From Erythrocercus mccallii (lineage: Eukaryota; Chordata; Aves; Passeriformes; Dicruridae): 64,000 nucleotides of DNA. The position numbers and the translations under genes are program-made. Where the stretch lies: the NCBI GenBank assembly GCA_013397435.1, contig VZRG01001650.1, forward strand, positions 57,661 to 121,660. Direction: 5' to 3'. This document shows positions 28,127-39,674 of this stretch, in pieces (position 1 is the stretch's first letter; each line of letters starts with the position of its first letter). Below the pieces are notes generated by a model. That model ran no database searches, was not told the DNA's origin, and saw nothing but the letters and a program-made list of their open reading frames with translations.

Positions 28127-31100
28127 ATGGCGGGCACCCCCCCGGCCCTCACCCTCCTCCTCCTGCTCACCGCCCTCAGCCCCCTGGTCGCCGAGGAAGG
28201 TGAGTCCCCCACTTTTTTTGAGGGGTGGGTAGCACCCCAAAACTCCTTTATGGTGGGCACCCCCAAGGATGGGGCGGTTTGGGGGTAAATTCGGGTGGTT
28301 TGACGGGAGCTGAGGAGTTGGGGAGGGTGGGGAGCGCTCTGAGGGTAAAGAGTGATGTGGGTTCCCCCTTCCACTCCGCGGTTTGGGGTGCGGTGGGGAA
28401 TCCGCAGGTGCCGGAGCGCATTTTGGGGGGAAAAAGGTTAAAATTAGGGCAAAAGTTGAAATGAGGATGGAGAAGTTTTAATTAAAAAGGGGAAAATTAA
28501 ATTATGGGGCGAAAGTTAAAGTAAGGGGGAGCGAGTTAAAAAGGTGGTGGGAGGGTTAGAAAAATACAAGGAGGGGGGAAAAGCTAAAATAGGGGAAGAA
28601 CTGAAATAGAGAAGAAAATAATTAAATGGGGAGAAAAAAACGCTAAAATAGGAGGAAAACCGAGAGTTTGGGGCAACTTTTCCCATGCCGAGCGTCCGAC
28701 TGACGCGCCGGGGCCAGATCCTGCCGGGAGCCCCCAAAAGAGGCTGGCAGAGGGGTGAGGGTAAGGGGATTAAAAAATAAACCTCCCAAAAAGGGGGAAA
28801 TCACCTTGAAATGGAGCGTTTCCCATGGGTGGTGCACGGCCGGGTAGGATCCGGCCAGAGAGCTGGAAAACAATGTCAGGAAAATCCCAAAAAATTGCTG
28901 GGAAAAAAACAAGCAGCCTCTCGGCCTCCACCTCGCAACCCTTCCCCCAGTGATTTTGGGGATTAGTTTGGGAGGGTTGAGCAAAAAAAAATGGGGGAAA
29001 ATTCACTTTTTTGTGTATACATTGAAATTTTTAAGATTAAATTTCTATAAACTCTGACGGCTTTAATCCGTCATTTTTCGAGGGTAAGGTGGAAGAATCC
29101 AGCCCCAAATGCAAATAAATCAGAGGCTGGAATGGAAAATACTCCCTAAGAACTAGAAATGGGGTAAAAACACCTAAAATTAGGATTTTTGGAAGTGCTG
29201 GGGGGACAGCAGAGGGGATCACCCCGTGGCAGCGGTGGGATTTGGGGTGTGTTCCCAAAGTGCTTCCCAGGAGGGAATATTGGGATTTGGGGTTTTAAAA
29301 GAGCGTGGGGGGGAAAGGGAAAGTGGTGGGATTTTGGGGTTTAGTGGGGATTGGTTTCCCCGGTGAGACCCAGTGGGATTTGGGATGAGCTGAGGTTGGG
29401 AGGCAGTTAAACAGCAGGGAATGGAGGGGGATTGGGACTGGGATGGGATCCATTTTGGGATTATGACTGAGGTTCCAGACTGGGATTGAGGAGGGGATGA
29501 GGTTGGGATGAGGATGGGATGGGCTTCATTTTGGGATTGGGATTCTCATTAAGGTTGAGATGGGGATGGGATTGGGATGGGGACAGGAATGGGGGCAGAG
29601 GGGGTAGGATTTGGGTTCACTTTGGGAATGGGATTCGGATTCAGACAAAGATTGGGATCGGAACGGGGTTTGGGCAGGGTGGGGGACAGGGCATGGATGC
29701 AGCCGGGAATGGGACGGGGATGCCGCTCCGGAGCGCGGGAGTGGCGCTGAGGGTGGTGATGGGCTTGGAGGCCACATTGACGGTGGCACTGGAGGTGGCG
29801 GCGGCCGGGGCCGGGTGACGAAGGCGACGGAGAATTTGCTGCTGCTGATGGCAGCGGTGGGTTCAGGTGACTCCGGGACGGGGCTGCGGCCCCGGCGCTG
29901 TCCCGGGAGCTCCCGCGGGAGCTGCGCCCAGTCCCGGGAGTGTCCCCCGAGCCAGCCCCGGGGGCACCCGGAGGGAACCCCCCGCCCGCTCCGGCTCCTG
30001 CCGCTTTCCGCTCTCCGGAGGCTCGCGGGGGGGATTTCCAGCCTCAGGAAAACTGGGATATCCGCCCCGGCATCCTTCCTGACCCCAGGCACGGCGCGGG
30101 GGGGACGGTGCAGCCACCCGGGTCCCCCCCAGGCAGGTTTTGGGATCCCCCCAGACTCGACCCCCTTGGAACATGCCACGAGCCCCGTCCGCGCTCAGTC
30201 GTGGGAGCTGAGGGGGCCCATCCGTCCCGAAATTGCCCCGTCCCTCCGGACCCATCTCGCCGCTGAACCCGGGCGTCCGGGCACATTCCTGGGGGGTGAT
30301 TCACCGGGGGGGCCCCGCTCCCTCCCCGGCCTCCTCTTCCTCCTCTTCCTCTCCCGGCGCTGGATCCGGCCACCGCCCTCAGCGTGCCAGGGCAGGTCCC
30401 GCCGGGCCCCGCGGCTTCCCCGCCTCTGGGGGCGGCCCCGGGGGGCTTCTTCCAGCGGAATCTGCCGGGAGTGGGGGGATCCGTGGGTCCAGGGGACATC
30501 TCTGGGGCCTGGAACTGTTTGCAGGTCCTGGGGACATCTGTGGCTCTTGGGGATGTCTGTGGGAATGGGGTGGATCTGTGGGTCCTGGGGGTATCCAGGG
30601 GTCTTGAGGACATCCACAGAACCTCCTGGAATCCGTGGGTGCCCTGGACATCCAGGGATCCTAGTGGGATATCTGTGGGTCCTAATGGCATTCATGAGTC
30701 CCAGAAATATCTGTGGGTGCCCAGGACATTCATGAATTTGCAGACATCTGTGGATCCCAGGAGTGTTTGCACATCCTGGGAACTTCCATGGGGTTGTCTG
30801 TGGGCCCCAGGGGACGTCCATGTGTCCTGGGGAATGGACATCCAAGGGCCAAAGGGGTGTATTGGTGACACCTGCAGGTCCTGGGGCTGTCCATGGGTCC
30901 TGGCGGCATCTCCTGACACCCCTGTCCTCTCTCCTCTCCCACAGTGGTGCTGCTGGACTTCGCCAAGGCACACGGGGAGCTGGGCTGGCTCACTCATCCC
31001 TATGGAAAAGGGGTGAGCACCCACAGATCCAGTGTCCCACCCTGCTGGCCATCACCGGGATGGGGAATGGGTCAAGAACATCTCTGGGGACCTTCACAGA

Positions 31101-34100
31101 AATGGGGATGAGGACATCCATGAGGGTGGTCAATGAGGACCTCCATAGGAATAGAGACATCCATGGGGATGGCCTGGAGGCATCCATGGGAATGGGCACA
31201 GGGACACCTATGGGGACAGAGCATCCATGGGGAGGGTCCTCCACAGGAACATGCCACAGGCATGAGGACCTCCATGGGCCTGGGGACAGGGACACCCATG
31301 GGGTTGGAGACCTCCGCTGTAATTGGGCTGAGGCCCTCCATGGGACCAAGGGAACGCATGGGGATGGATGTGGGGCATCCATGGGGTTGGACACCTCTGG
31401 GATATGTCTGGGCACCTCCGTGGGGATGGGGACAGGGGGAAGGAGATGAGGACAAACCCATCCCTGGGGGCCGTGCCTCAGTTCCCCCCCATAGCTCCAT
31501 TTCTGTCTCCGGGGACAGTGGGACCAGCTGCAGAATGTCCTCAATGACTCCCTGATCTACATATACTCGGTGTGCAACGTCCTGGAGGGCGAGCAGGAGA
31601 ACTGGCTCCGCACCAACTGGATCTACCGTGGGGTGGCCCAGCGCATCTTCATCGAGCTGCAGTTCACCGTGCGTGACTGCAACAGCTTCCCCACGGCTGG
31701 CGGCGGCTCCTGCAAGGAGACCTTCAACCTCTACTACGCCGAGTCTGACGTGGATTATGGCACCAACTTCCAGAAGCGGCAGTTCAGGAAGATCGACACC
31801 ATCGCTCCGGACGAGATCACCGTCCAGGAGGATTTCACCGCCCGCAATGTGAAGCTGAACGTGGAGGTGCGGTCAGTGGGGCCGCTCCGCAGGAAAGGCT
31901 TCTACCTGGCCTTCCAGGACCTGGGCGCCTGCGTGGCGCTGCTCTCCGTGCGCGTCTACTACAAGCGGTGCCCAGCCGTGGTGCGGGGCATGGCGCGATT
32001 CCCGGAGACCGTGGCCGGGCCGGACTCACAGACCCTGGCCGAGGTGCGGGGCTCGTGCGTGGCTGAGGCGGTGGCCGAGCAGGCGCCAGCCCTGCACTGC
32101 AACGCTGACGGCGAGTGGCTCGTGCCCATCGGGGAGTGCCTGTGCCGGGCCGGCTTCCAGAGCCTGGGGGACACCTGCCAAGGTAGGGGCTGCGGTAAAC
32201 TGAGGGGCCAGGGGGTGTTCAAGGATAGGCTGGCTTGGTGCGTGCCTGGGGTGGCGTGAGAGGGAAGAGGAGTGGGGGTTTGGCCCTAAAATTCCCAATC
32301 CTGGATCCTCAGCCTTGAGTGCAGTGAGTGTGGAAGGGCTCAGCTGGGAGAAGGGTGGGGCAGTGACTGCAAAAATGAGGTGAAATGCCCTTAAAATCCC
32401 TGATTTGGAGTCAGAGAAATGAGGTTTTGGCTCCAAAATACCCAGCTCTGGATCTTCACCTTTTAGCATCATCAGCGTAGTGAGTGTGGGAGAGTTCAGA
32501 CAGGTGAAGGGTGAGCTGGGCTATCCCAATAAAGTAGAAGCTGCAAAATAAGATTAAATATCCTAAAATTTCCCATTTGAGTTAGAGAAATGAGATGTTG
32601 GACCCAAAATTCCCCATCCTGGCTCATTCCCCTAAAGCATCGCTCACACAGTGAGTGCAGCAGGGCTCAGCCAGGAGGGGGGTGGTTTGGGGGGACTCCC
32701 CAATAATAAAGAAGCTGCAAAATGAGGTCAATCCCCCTAAACTCCTCTCTGAGTGCTTGGGGGGTGCTTCCCCCCCACCTGCCAGGTGCTGATCCTGTGG
32801 ATGGGGAGCAGGATTTGGGATCTCACCAGTTCACTCTGTGTCGCTCCCCAGCTTGTCCCCCCGGCACCTTCAAGGCTGCAGTGTCGTCAGGGGGCTGCCA
32901 GCCCTGTCCCCCCCACACCCTGCCCGCCCCAGCCGCCGCTGCCACCTGCCCGTGTGAGGATGGATTTTTCCGGGCCCCTGAGGACCCCCCCGAGCATCCC
33001 TGCACCCGTAAGTCACCGCCGGAGCGGGGACACCGCAGTGTCACCTCAGTGAGGTGACACGGCACCGCCCTGTCCCCTGACCCTGCTCTGTGTCCCCCAC
33101 AGGTCCCCCCTCGCCCCCCCAGGCTGTCACAGCCCTGGGGTTGGGGGCCGCGGTGCAGCTGCACTGGGCCCCCCCTGCTGACCCTGGTGGCCGCAAGGAT
33201 GTCACCTACAGCGTCACCTGCGAGCAGTGCTGGCCCGAGAGCGGTGAGTGCCGGCCCTGTGATGGGGGGGTCCGGTTCTCACAGCCCCCCCGGGGGCTCA
33301 CGGGGACAGAGGTCACTGTCACCGACCTGGAGCCGCACATCAACTACACCTTCACCGTGGAGGCCCGGAACGGCGTGTCCCCCTACAGCCACCAGCACAG
33401 CGTGGCCAGTGCCACCATCAGCGTCAACCAGACGGGTGAGGGGACACTGGCAGCTCCCACATTTTCCCTCCCTGGTGGGAACACATCCTTGGTGTCCCTG
33501 CCCCCCCCGGGAACACCTTTATGATTTTCCCTATCCCCATGGGGACACCTCCTTGATGTCCCTGACCTCTCTGGGACACCTCAGTGATGTCCCTATTGTC
33601 TCTACTCAGAGCCCCCCCGGGTGACATCGGTGAGCCTGGATGGACGGACGGCCACCAGCCTGGTCCTGTCCTGGACAGTGCCACTGCGGCAGCAGAGTCG
33701 GGTTTGGAAGTATGAGGTCACCTACAGCAAGAAGGTGACACAGCCTGACACCCCCAAACTCACCCCTCCCTCCACGTCACCTCCATCCTTACCCTCAGCT
33801 GTGTCACCTCTATCGATGAAATCGCCATCCACATCTCCATCCGTGTCATCCCTCTATCCTTGCCCTGATCCACATCAGCTTCCCATCCATGCCACCTCCA
33901 TCCTTGTCCCTATCCCTGTCACCTCCCCATCTCTGTCACCTCCATCCCTGCCCCATCTGTGTCACCTCCCCATTCATGCCACCTCCATCCTTGTCCCTAT
34001 CCCTGTCACCTCCCCATCTCTGTCACCTCCATCCCTGCCCCATCTGTGTCACCTCCCCATTCATGCCACCTCCATCCTTGTCCCTATCCCTGTCACCTCC

Positions 34101-37100
34101 CCATCTCTGTCACCTCCATCCCTGCACCATCTGTGTCACCTCCCCATTCATGCCACCTCCATCCTTGCCTCAATCTGCATCCCTCCCATGTTCATCCCTC
34201 TATCCGTGTCACCTCCATCCCTGTCCCATCCATGTCACCTCCCCCACACCACCTCCATCTTTGCCCCACGCATGCCACCTCTCCCTGTATGTCACCGCAA
34301 TGTCACCCTGCCGTGTCCCCAGGTGGATGAGAACAGCTACTCGGTGCTGCGCTGCGAGGGCACCTCTGTCACCCTGCCCAAACTGTCTCCAGCCACTGCC
34401 TACGTGGTTCGGGTCCAGGCCCTCACCGCTGACGGCCACGGGGCCTTCAGCCCCCAGCACGAGTTTGAGACCCTGCCCGAGGGTGAGGAGGGCTGAAGGT
34501 GTCAGCAGTGCGGGCTGGGGGCTCCAGGGGGTGTCAGCAGTGCGGGCTGGGGGCTCCAGGGGGTGTCAGCAGTGCGGGCTGGGGGCTCCAGGNNNNNNNN
34601 NNNNNNNNNNNNNNNNNNNNNNNNNNNNNNNNNNNNNNNNNNNNNNNNNNNNNNNNNNNNNNNNNNNNNNNNNNNNNNNNNNNNNNNNNNNNNNNNNNNN
34701 NNNNNNNNNNNNNNNNNNNNNNNNNNNNNNNNNNNNNNNNNNNNNNNNNNNNNNNNNNNNNNNNNNNNNNNNNNNNNNNNNNNNNNNNNNNNNNNNNNNN
34801 NNNNNNNNNNNNNNNNNNNNNNNNNNNNNNNNNNNNNNNNNNNNNNNNNNNNNNNNNNNNNNNNNNNNNNNNNNNNNNNNNNNNNNNNNNNNNNNNNNNN
34901 NNNNNNNNNNNNNNNNNNNNNNNNNNNNNNNNNNNNNNNNNNNNNNNNNNNNNNNNNNNNNNNNGTGCGGGCTGGGGGCTCCAGGGGGTGTCAGCAGTGC
35001 GGGCTGGGGGCTCCAGGGGGTGTCAGCAGTGCAGGGTGGGGGCTCCAGGGGGTGCAGGGCTCACCTGGACAGTCCCTGCAGGTTCTGAGGCCATGGCATC
35101 GGCCGCCGTCATCACTGGCAGTGTCGCTGGCGTCGTTTTTGTTGTCCTGCTCTTGGCAGCTCTCCTCTACATCCTCCGGCGGTAAGAGGACAAATGCCCC
35201 TGAGATCCCCAAAAAACCCCAAAATGTCATTGTCCCACCACAAAATAAGGGTAAGGGATGATCTTTTTGGATAAAATGCTGCTTTTCCGCAGGAGGAGGA
35301 GGAGGTCACGGCCACACCAATCCACTGAGGATGTCTACTTTTCCAAGTCAGGTGAGCTATGGGGACAGTGGGGACAACAGGGATGGGCAGGGGGTGACAG
35401 GGGTGCTGACCCCCTCCTTGACACCCCCAGACCAGCTGAAGCCCCTCAAGACCTACGTTGACCCCCACACCTACGAAGACCCCAACCAAGCCATGCTCAA
35501 GTTCGCCACTGAGATCCCTCCATCCTTCATCACCCGCCAGAAGGTCATCGGCGCCGGTGCGTGGCTTTATCCCCCCAGAGACACCCCGAAATTTGGGTGG
35601 GGCAGGGGCGCTAAGGGTGCCTCACATTTTTCGGAGCAGGTGAATTTGGGGAGGTGTACAAGGGCACCCTGAAGCGCGGCAGGAAGGAGGTGCCAGTGGC
35701 TATCAAGACGTTGAAGGTGGGGTACACGGAGAAGCAGCGCGTGGACTTCCTGAGTGAGGCCACCATCATGGGACAGTTCTGCCACCACAACATCATCCGC
35801 CTCGAGGGTGTTGTCTCCAAGCGTGAGTGGCCTCTATGTCCTGTCCCCCCCCAAGAAAACCACCCCAGTTTCCCAGCAAAACATTCCAAAAAGAGAGATA
35901 TAAAAATAGGGTGTTTTGAGCCACAGCACAAAGGGGAATTTGGGGGACTGAGATTGAGCATTTTTTTGGGGGAGGGAATTCAGATTTATTTGGGAGGTTT
36001 TATGGGGAGCTTAGGTGATTTTTTGGGGAGTTGGGGATCTGGGTTTTTTTGGGGAGAACTGGGAGGGTTTGGGGTTTTGGGGGTGGTTGGCATTTTTTGT
36101 TATTTTTGAGGGGTTTGGGTTGTTTTGGGGTGTTGGTTTTTTTACGGGGCATTGGGGGTTTAAGGATTTGGGGAGGGTTTGTGGGAGGTTTAGAGATTTT
36201 AGTGGGGGGCTTGGAGGGATTTTTTTGGGCAGTTTCACCTATTTTTGGGTCTTTCTTTTGTACAGACAAGCCCTTCATGATCATCACGGAGTACATGGAG
36301 AACGGGGCGCTGGATAAATTCCTGCGGGTAGGTGACACGTGGTGGCAACAACCATGGGGTGGTGGAACCTCCAACACCCACCACAGGAGGTGGGAAAACA
36401 GTTGGATTCCAGGCTGGATTCTCCCCTTTTCCCAGGAAAAAGAGGGCGAATTTGGTGTCATCCAGTTGGTGGGGATGTTGAGGGGCATTGCCGCTGGCAT
36501 GAAATACTTGGCCAACATGAATTACGTCCATCGGGACCTGGCTGCCAGGAACATCCTGGTGAACAGCAACCTGGTGTGCAAAGTGTCCGATTTTGGGCTC
36601 TCGAGGGTGCTGGAAGATGACCCTGAAGCCACATACACCACCAGCGTGAGTGTCACTGAGGCGGGGTGGTGGCCAGGGAGGGGTGGCTGGCAAAGGTGAG
36701 GGGGCAGTTGGTCATGTTGGGGTGATTGTCCATCACGGTTGGCCATGTTGGGGTGATTGAACAAGGTGGGTGATTGTCCATCACGGTTGGCCATGTTGGG
36801 GTGATTGAACAAGGTGGGTGATTGTCCATCACGGTTGGCCATGTTGGGGTGATTGAACAAGGTGGGTGATTGTCCATCACGGTTGGCCATGTTGGGGTGA
36901 TTGAACAAGGTGGGTGATTGTCCATCACGGTTGGCCATGTTGGGGTGGTTGGCCATGTTGGGGTGGTTGAAGAAGGTGAGGTGGTTTTTTGGGGGTGCAG
37001 GGTTGACCCCAATGTTGCTGTAGGGTGGGAAGATCCCGATCCGTTGGACAGCACCTGAAGCCATCTCCTACCGCAAGTTCACCTCTGCCAGCGACGTCTG

Positions 37101-39674
37101 GAGCTATGGCATCGTCATGTGGGAGGTGATGTCCTACGGCGAGCGGCCCTACTGGGAGCTCTCCAACCACGAGGTGAATGCCCACCCTCCACCATCACCA
37201 GCGTTTTGGGAGACAGTCAAGGCCAGGTGGGACAAGTCTGGGATCAGCCTGGGATAGTGGAAGGTGTCCCCACCCAGGGCAGGAGCTGGAATGAGATGAG
37301 CTTTAAGGTCCTTCCAACCAAACCATTCTGGGATTCTGTGAATGAACACCTTTTATGGGGGAATCATCCCTGACCCTCCTCTTCCTCATAGGTGATGAAG
37401 GCCATCAACGAGGGCTTCCGCCTCCCGGCACCGCTGGACTGTCCCTCAGCCATCTACCAGCTGATGATGCAGTGCTGGCAGCACGAGCGCTGCCGGCGCC
37501 CCAAATTTGCCGACATTGTCAGCATCCTCGACAAACTCATCCGTGCCCCCGAGTCCCTCAAGGCGCTGGCAGATTTCGACCCCCGGTGAGTGTGGAGAGC
37601 GCCAGGATGGGGAAAGGGGGCAGTTGTCCAGAGAAGCTGTGGCTGCCCCTGGATCTCTGGCAGTGTCCCAGGCCAGGCTGGATGGGCTTGGAGCCTCCTG
37701 GGATAGTGGAAGGTGTCCCTGCCCATGGCAGGGGTGGAATGGGGTGGGCTTTAAGGTCCCTTCCAGCCAAAGCAGTCTGTGATTCTCTGATTCTTGCACA
37801 TCTTTGCGTCTTCTATAATTTCTTGCATAATTTTGTTTTCATCTTCGCATTTTGTGCATCATTTTTTGCACTCTAGTGGTGCTGGTTTGGGTTGGGTTTT
37901 GCATCTCTGCACTTTCACGTTGCTTTTGGCATCTCCATTTCTGCATCATTTTTTGGTAATTCCCCATTTTCATATTTCCAATTTTTGCACTGTTTCATTT
38001 TCTGCGTCATCATTTCATCACCTCATTTTTGCATTTATTTTCGGCATCTTCTCATTTTTGCATTGTTTTTCCATCCTTTCATTTTCACATAATTTTTCGC
38101 ATCCTTCCATTTTTGCATCGTTTTAACCTTCCACTTTCACATCATTTTTTTGCATCATTTCATTTCTCTGCTATTTTTGCATGCTTCCAGTTTTTTTGCA
38201 TTTTTTTTCACTGTTCCATTTCTGCAGAATTTCTCATTTTCCGTTTTCACGTTATTTTTTGCATCTTTTCAATCCTTTGTTATTTTTCCCTCCTTCCATT
38301 TTCACATCTCTATTTACCACCATTTTTGCACCTTTCCATTCCTGCATAATTTTTTGCATTGTTTCATTTCTGCAATATTTTTGTGTCCTCACCTTTCTGC
38401 ATTGTTTTTTGCAGCCTCTCATTTTCACTTTTTTCCACATTCCCATTTTCACATTCTTTTTTTACATCCCTCCATTCCTGCATCATTTTTTGCATCATTT
38501 CCTTTCTGCGTCATTTTTACGCCCTTCTGTTTTCACGTAATTTTTCCAGCCTCGCATTTCTGCACCACTTTTTTTTGCATCTTTCTATTTTTGCATCATT
38601 TTTCCATCCATCTCCGCAGGGTGTCCATCCGGCTGCCCAGCACCAGCGGCTCTGAGGGCGTCCCGTTCCGCTCGGTCCCAGAGTGGCTGGAATCCATCCG
38701 GATGCCCCAGTACACCGAGACCTTCATGGCCTCGGGCTACAGCACCATTGAGAAGGTCCTGCAGATGACCAGCGAGTGAGTCCTGTCCCTGTCCTGTCCC
38801 CTTGATATTCCCAGACTGTCCCCACACCATTCCCCTGCTGTCCCAAGGATGTGTCCCCACACTGTCCCCATACCCGCCCCCAACTCCTATGGGACATGGA
38901 TGGGCTGGGAACGGAAACCACTTCTGTGGCCTTGGTGGCCCGAGGGATGGGATAAAATTAGATGTTCTTGGCTGGAAAGGCCAGGATGAGATGTGTCCAT
39001 CCATTCCTCAGGATGAGCCATGTCCATCCCTCCATCTGTCGGGATGAGCTATGTTGCTCTGTCCATTCCTTGAGAATGAACCATGTCCCTCCATCCATGC
39101 CTTGGGATGAGCCATGTCCCTTCATCCATCCATCCCTCAGGATGAGCTGTGTCCATCTGTCCATCCATGCCTGGGGATGAGCCATGTCCATCCATCCATC
39201 CCTTGGGATGAGCAATGCGCATCTGTCCATCCATCCCTTGGGATGAGCCATGTCCATCCGTCCACCCCTTGGGATGAGCCATGTCCATCCGTCCATCTCT
39301 CGGGATGAGCCGTGTCCATCCATCCATCCCTCGGGATGAGCCATGTCAGTCTGTCCATCCCTCAGGATGAGCCATGTCCATCCGTCCATCCCTCAGGATG
39401 AGCCATGTCCATCTGTCCATCCATCCCTCGGGATGAGCCACATCCACCCACCCTACTGCTCCTGGGCACCCCCCAAACCCAGGTGTGGCTGTTGCTGGCT
39501 CCAGCCCCTCCCAGCCACATTCCAGGCTGGTGGCTCCAATCCTGACTCCCATCCTCCCATTTTCCCAGGGACATCAAGCGGATCGGGGTGCGGCTGCCGG
39601 GCCACCAGAAGCGCATCGCCTACAGCCTGCTGGGGCTGCAGGAGCAGGCGGGAGCTGGGGGCGCCCCGGGCTGA
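28127..39674 (+). CDS. EPHA2: EPHA2, ephrin-A receptor tyrosine kinase, complete
   Basis: Type I membrane receptor for ephrin-A ligands. Seventeen coding exons: 28127-28199, 30945-31012, 31519-32182, 32852-33007, 33103-33435, 33610-33734, 34323-34482, 35082-35181, 35293-35351, 35431-35556, 35640-35822, 36266-36327, 36436-36645, 37024-37173, 37392-37585, 38620-38775, 39569-39674. Sum 2925 nt, 974 aa (human 976), frame continuous. Order: signal peptide, ephrin-binding domain (about 27-200), Cys-rich/EGF-like, two FNIII, TM (about 531-555), juxtamembrane tyrosines in TYVDPHTYEDP, kinase (VAIK, HRDLAARN, DFGLSR, activation loop EATYTTS), SAM (about 898-965). The final residues are AGAGGAPG, not the human VGIPI PDZ ligand. 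A 372-base gap lies in intron 7 and touches no exon. Confidence 0.97.
29370..29720. repeat. GGGATGGGATT-rich low-complexity tract, EPHA2 intron 1
   Basis: Purine-rich degenerate repeats of gggattgggatggggac. They give long meaningless open frames on both strands. The rest of 28200-29370 is A/G-rich intronic DNA (runs of taaaataggggaa) with no recognised feature. Confidence 0.75.
29820..30470. other. GC/CpG-dense island inside EPHA2 intron 1
   Basis: About 600 bp much richer in CG dinucleotides (cccgggagctcccgcggga, cccgcccgctccggctcc) than the flanking intron. It lies 500-1100 bp before exon 2. It could be an internal promoter or enhancer, or simply GC-rich intronic DNA. No splice-consistent coding exon was found. 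Confidence 0.5.
30475..30900. repeat. Minisatellite, EPHA2 intron 1 end
   Basis: Degenerate unit of about 30 bp around ggtcctggggacatctgtgg, roughly a dozen copies. It stops about 45 bp before the exon 2 acceptor. Confidence 0.8.
31060..31445. repeat. Minisatellite, EPHA2 intron 2
   Basis: Degenerate units of ggacatccatggggatggg, period about 25-35 bp, filling most of the 506-bp intron. Confidence 0.8.
32260..32745. repeat. Three-copy tandem repeat, EPHA2 intron 3
   Basis: Units of roughly 170-190 bp, each with aaaattccccatcctgg, a gtgagtgtggaagggctcag segment and gctgcaaaatgagg. Copies are well diverged, so the array is old. Confidence 0.8.
33735..34315. repeat. 87-bp minisatellite, EPHA2 intron 6
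   Basis: tgccacctccatccttgtcc recurs at 33890, 33977, 34064 and 34151, an exact 87-bp period. Flanking sequence is the same C/T-rich motif in diverged form. It fills the intron from just after the donor at 33735 to the acceptor at 34322. Confidence 0.95.
34498..35060. repeat. 32-bp minisatellite, EPHA2 intron 7, interrupted by gap
   Basis: Near-identical 32-bp units gtgtcagcagtgcggg plus ctgggggctccagggg on both sides of the gap. At least three copies lie before it and about three after. It begins 16 bp after the exon 7 donor. High copy identity indicates recent expansion, which explains why the assembly failed here. Confidence 0.95.
34593..34964. other. Assembly gap, 372 Ns
   Basis: Run of n inside the 32-bp array. 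The length may be an estimate; the true array could be longer or shorter than the roughly 12 units this would hold. Confidence 0.99.
35940..36250. repeat. T/G-rich low-complexity tract, EPHA2 intron 11
   Basis: Degenerate tttttggggagtt-type repeats fill the intron between the exons at 35640-35822 and 36266-36327. No other feature seen. Confidence 0.75.
36705..36985. repeat. 48-bp minisatellite, EPHA2 intron 13
   Basis: ccatcacggttggccatg recurs every 48 bp (for example catcacgg at 36731, 36779 and 36827), about five nearly identical copies. It ends about 40 bp before the acceptor at 37023. Confidence 0.95.
37200..37345 (+). repeat. CR1 LINE 3' end, EPHA2 intron 14
   Basis: Plus-oriented: gtcaaggccaggtgggac, gtggaaggtgtccccaccca, gctttaaggtccttccaacc, attctgggattctgtgaatg. 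Occupies most of this 218-bp intron. Confidence 0.88.
37618..37795 (+). repeat. CR1 LINE 3' end, EPHA2 intron 15
   Basis: Plus-oriented: cagagaagctgtggctgccc, cccaggccaggctggatggg, gtggaaggtgtccctgccca, ctttaaggtcccttccagcc, gattctctgattctt. Confidence 0.9.
37796..38612. repeat. T-rich tttgcat-type low-complexity tract, EPHA2 intron 15
   Basis: About 800 bp of interspersed ttttgcatc, atttcattt and ttccattttcac motifs on the coding strand. The strand asymmetry (C/T-rich, few G) is extreme. It runs directly into the acceptor at 38619, so it may act as one very long polypyrimidine tract. Confidence 0.85.
38990..39450. repeat. Minisatellite, EPHA2 intron 16
   Basis: About 13 copies of a unit of 31-37 bp: cctcgggatgagccatg plus tccatccatccat, with variable numbers of the inner tcca tetranucleotide. 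Confidence 0.9.

Noticed and set aside
33889..35088. 399-codon open frame across EPHA2 introns 6-7
   Set aside because: Made of the 87-bp and 32-bp minisatellites and the N gap; the real EPHA2 exon within it uses another frame.
36705..36985. Regularly spaced 48-bp repeats resembling a CRISPR array
   Set aside because: Whole units repeat without unique spacers, inside a vertebrate intron; it is a minisatellite.
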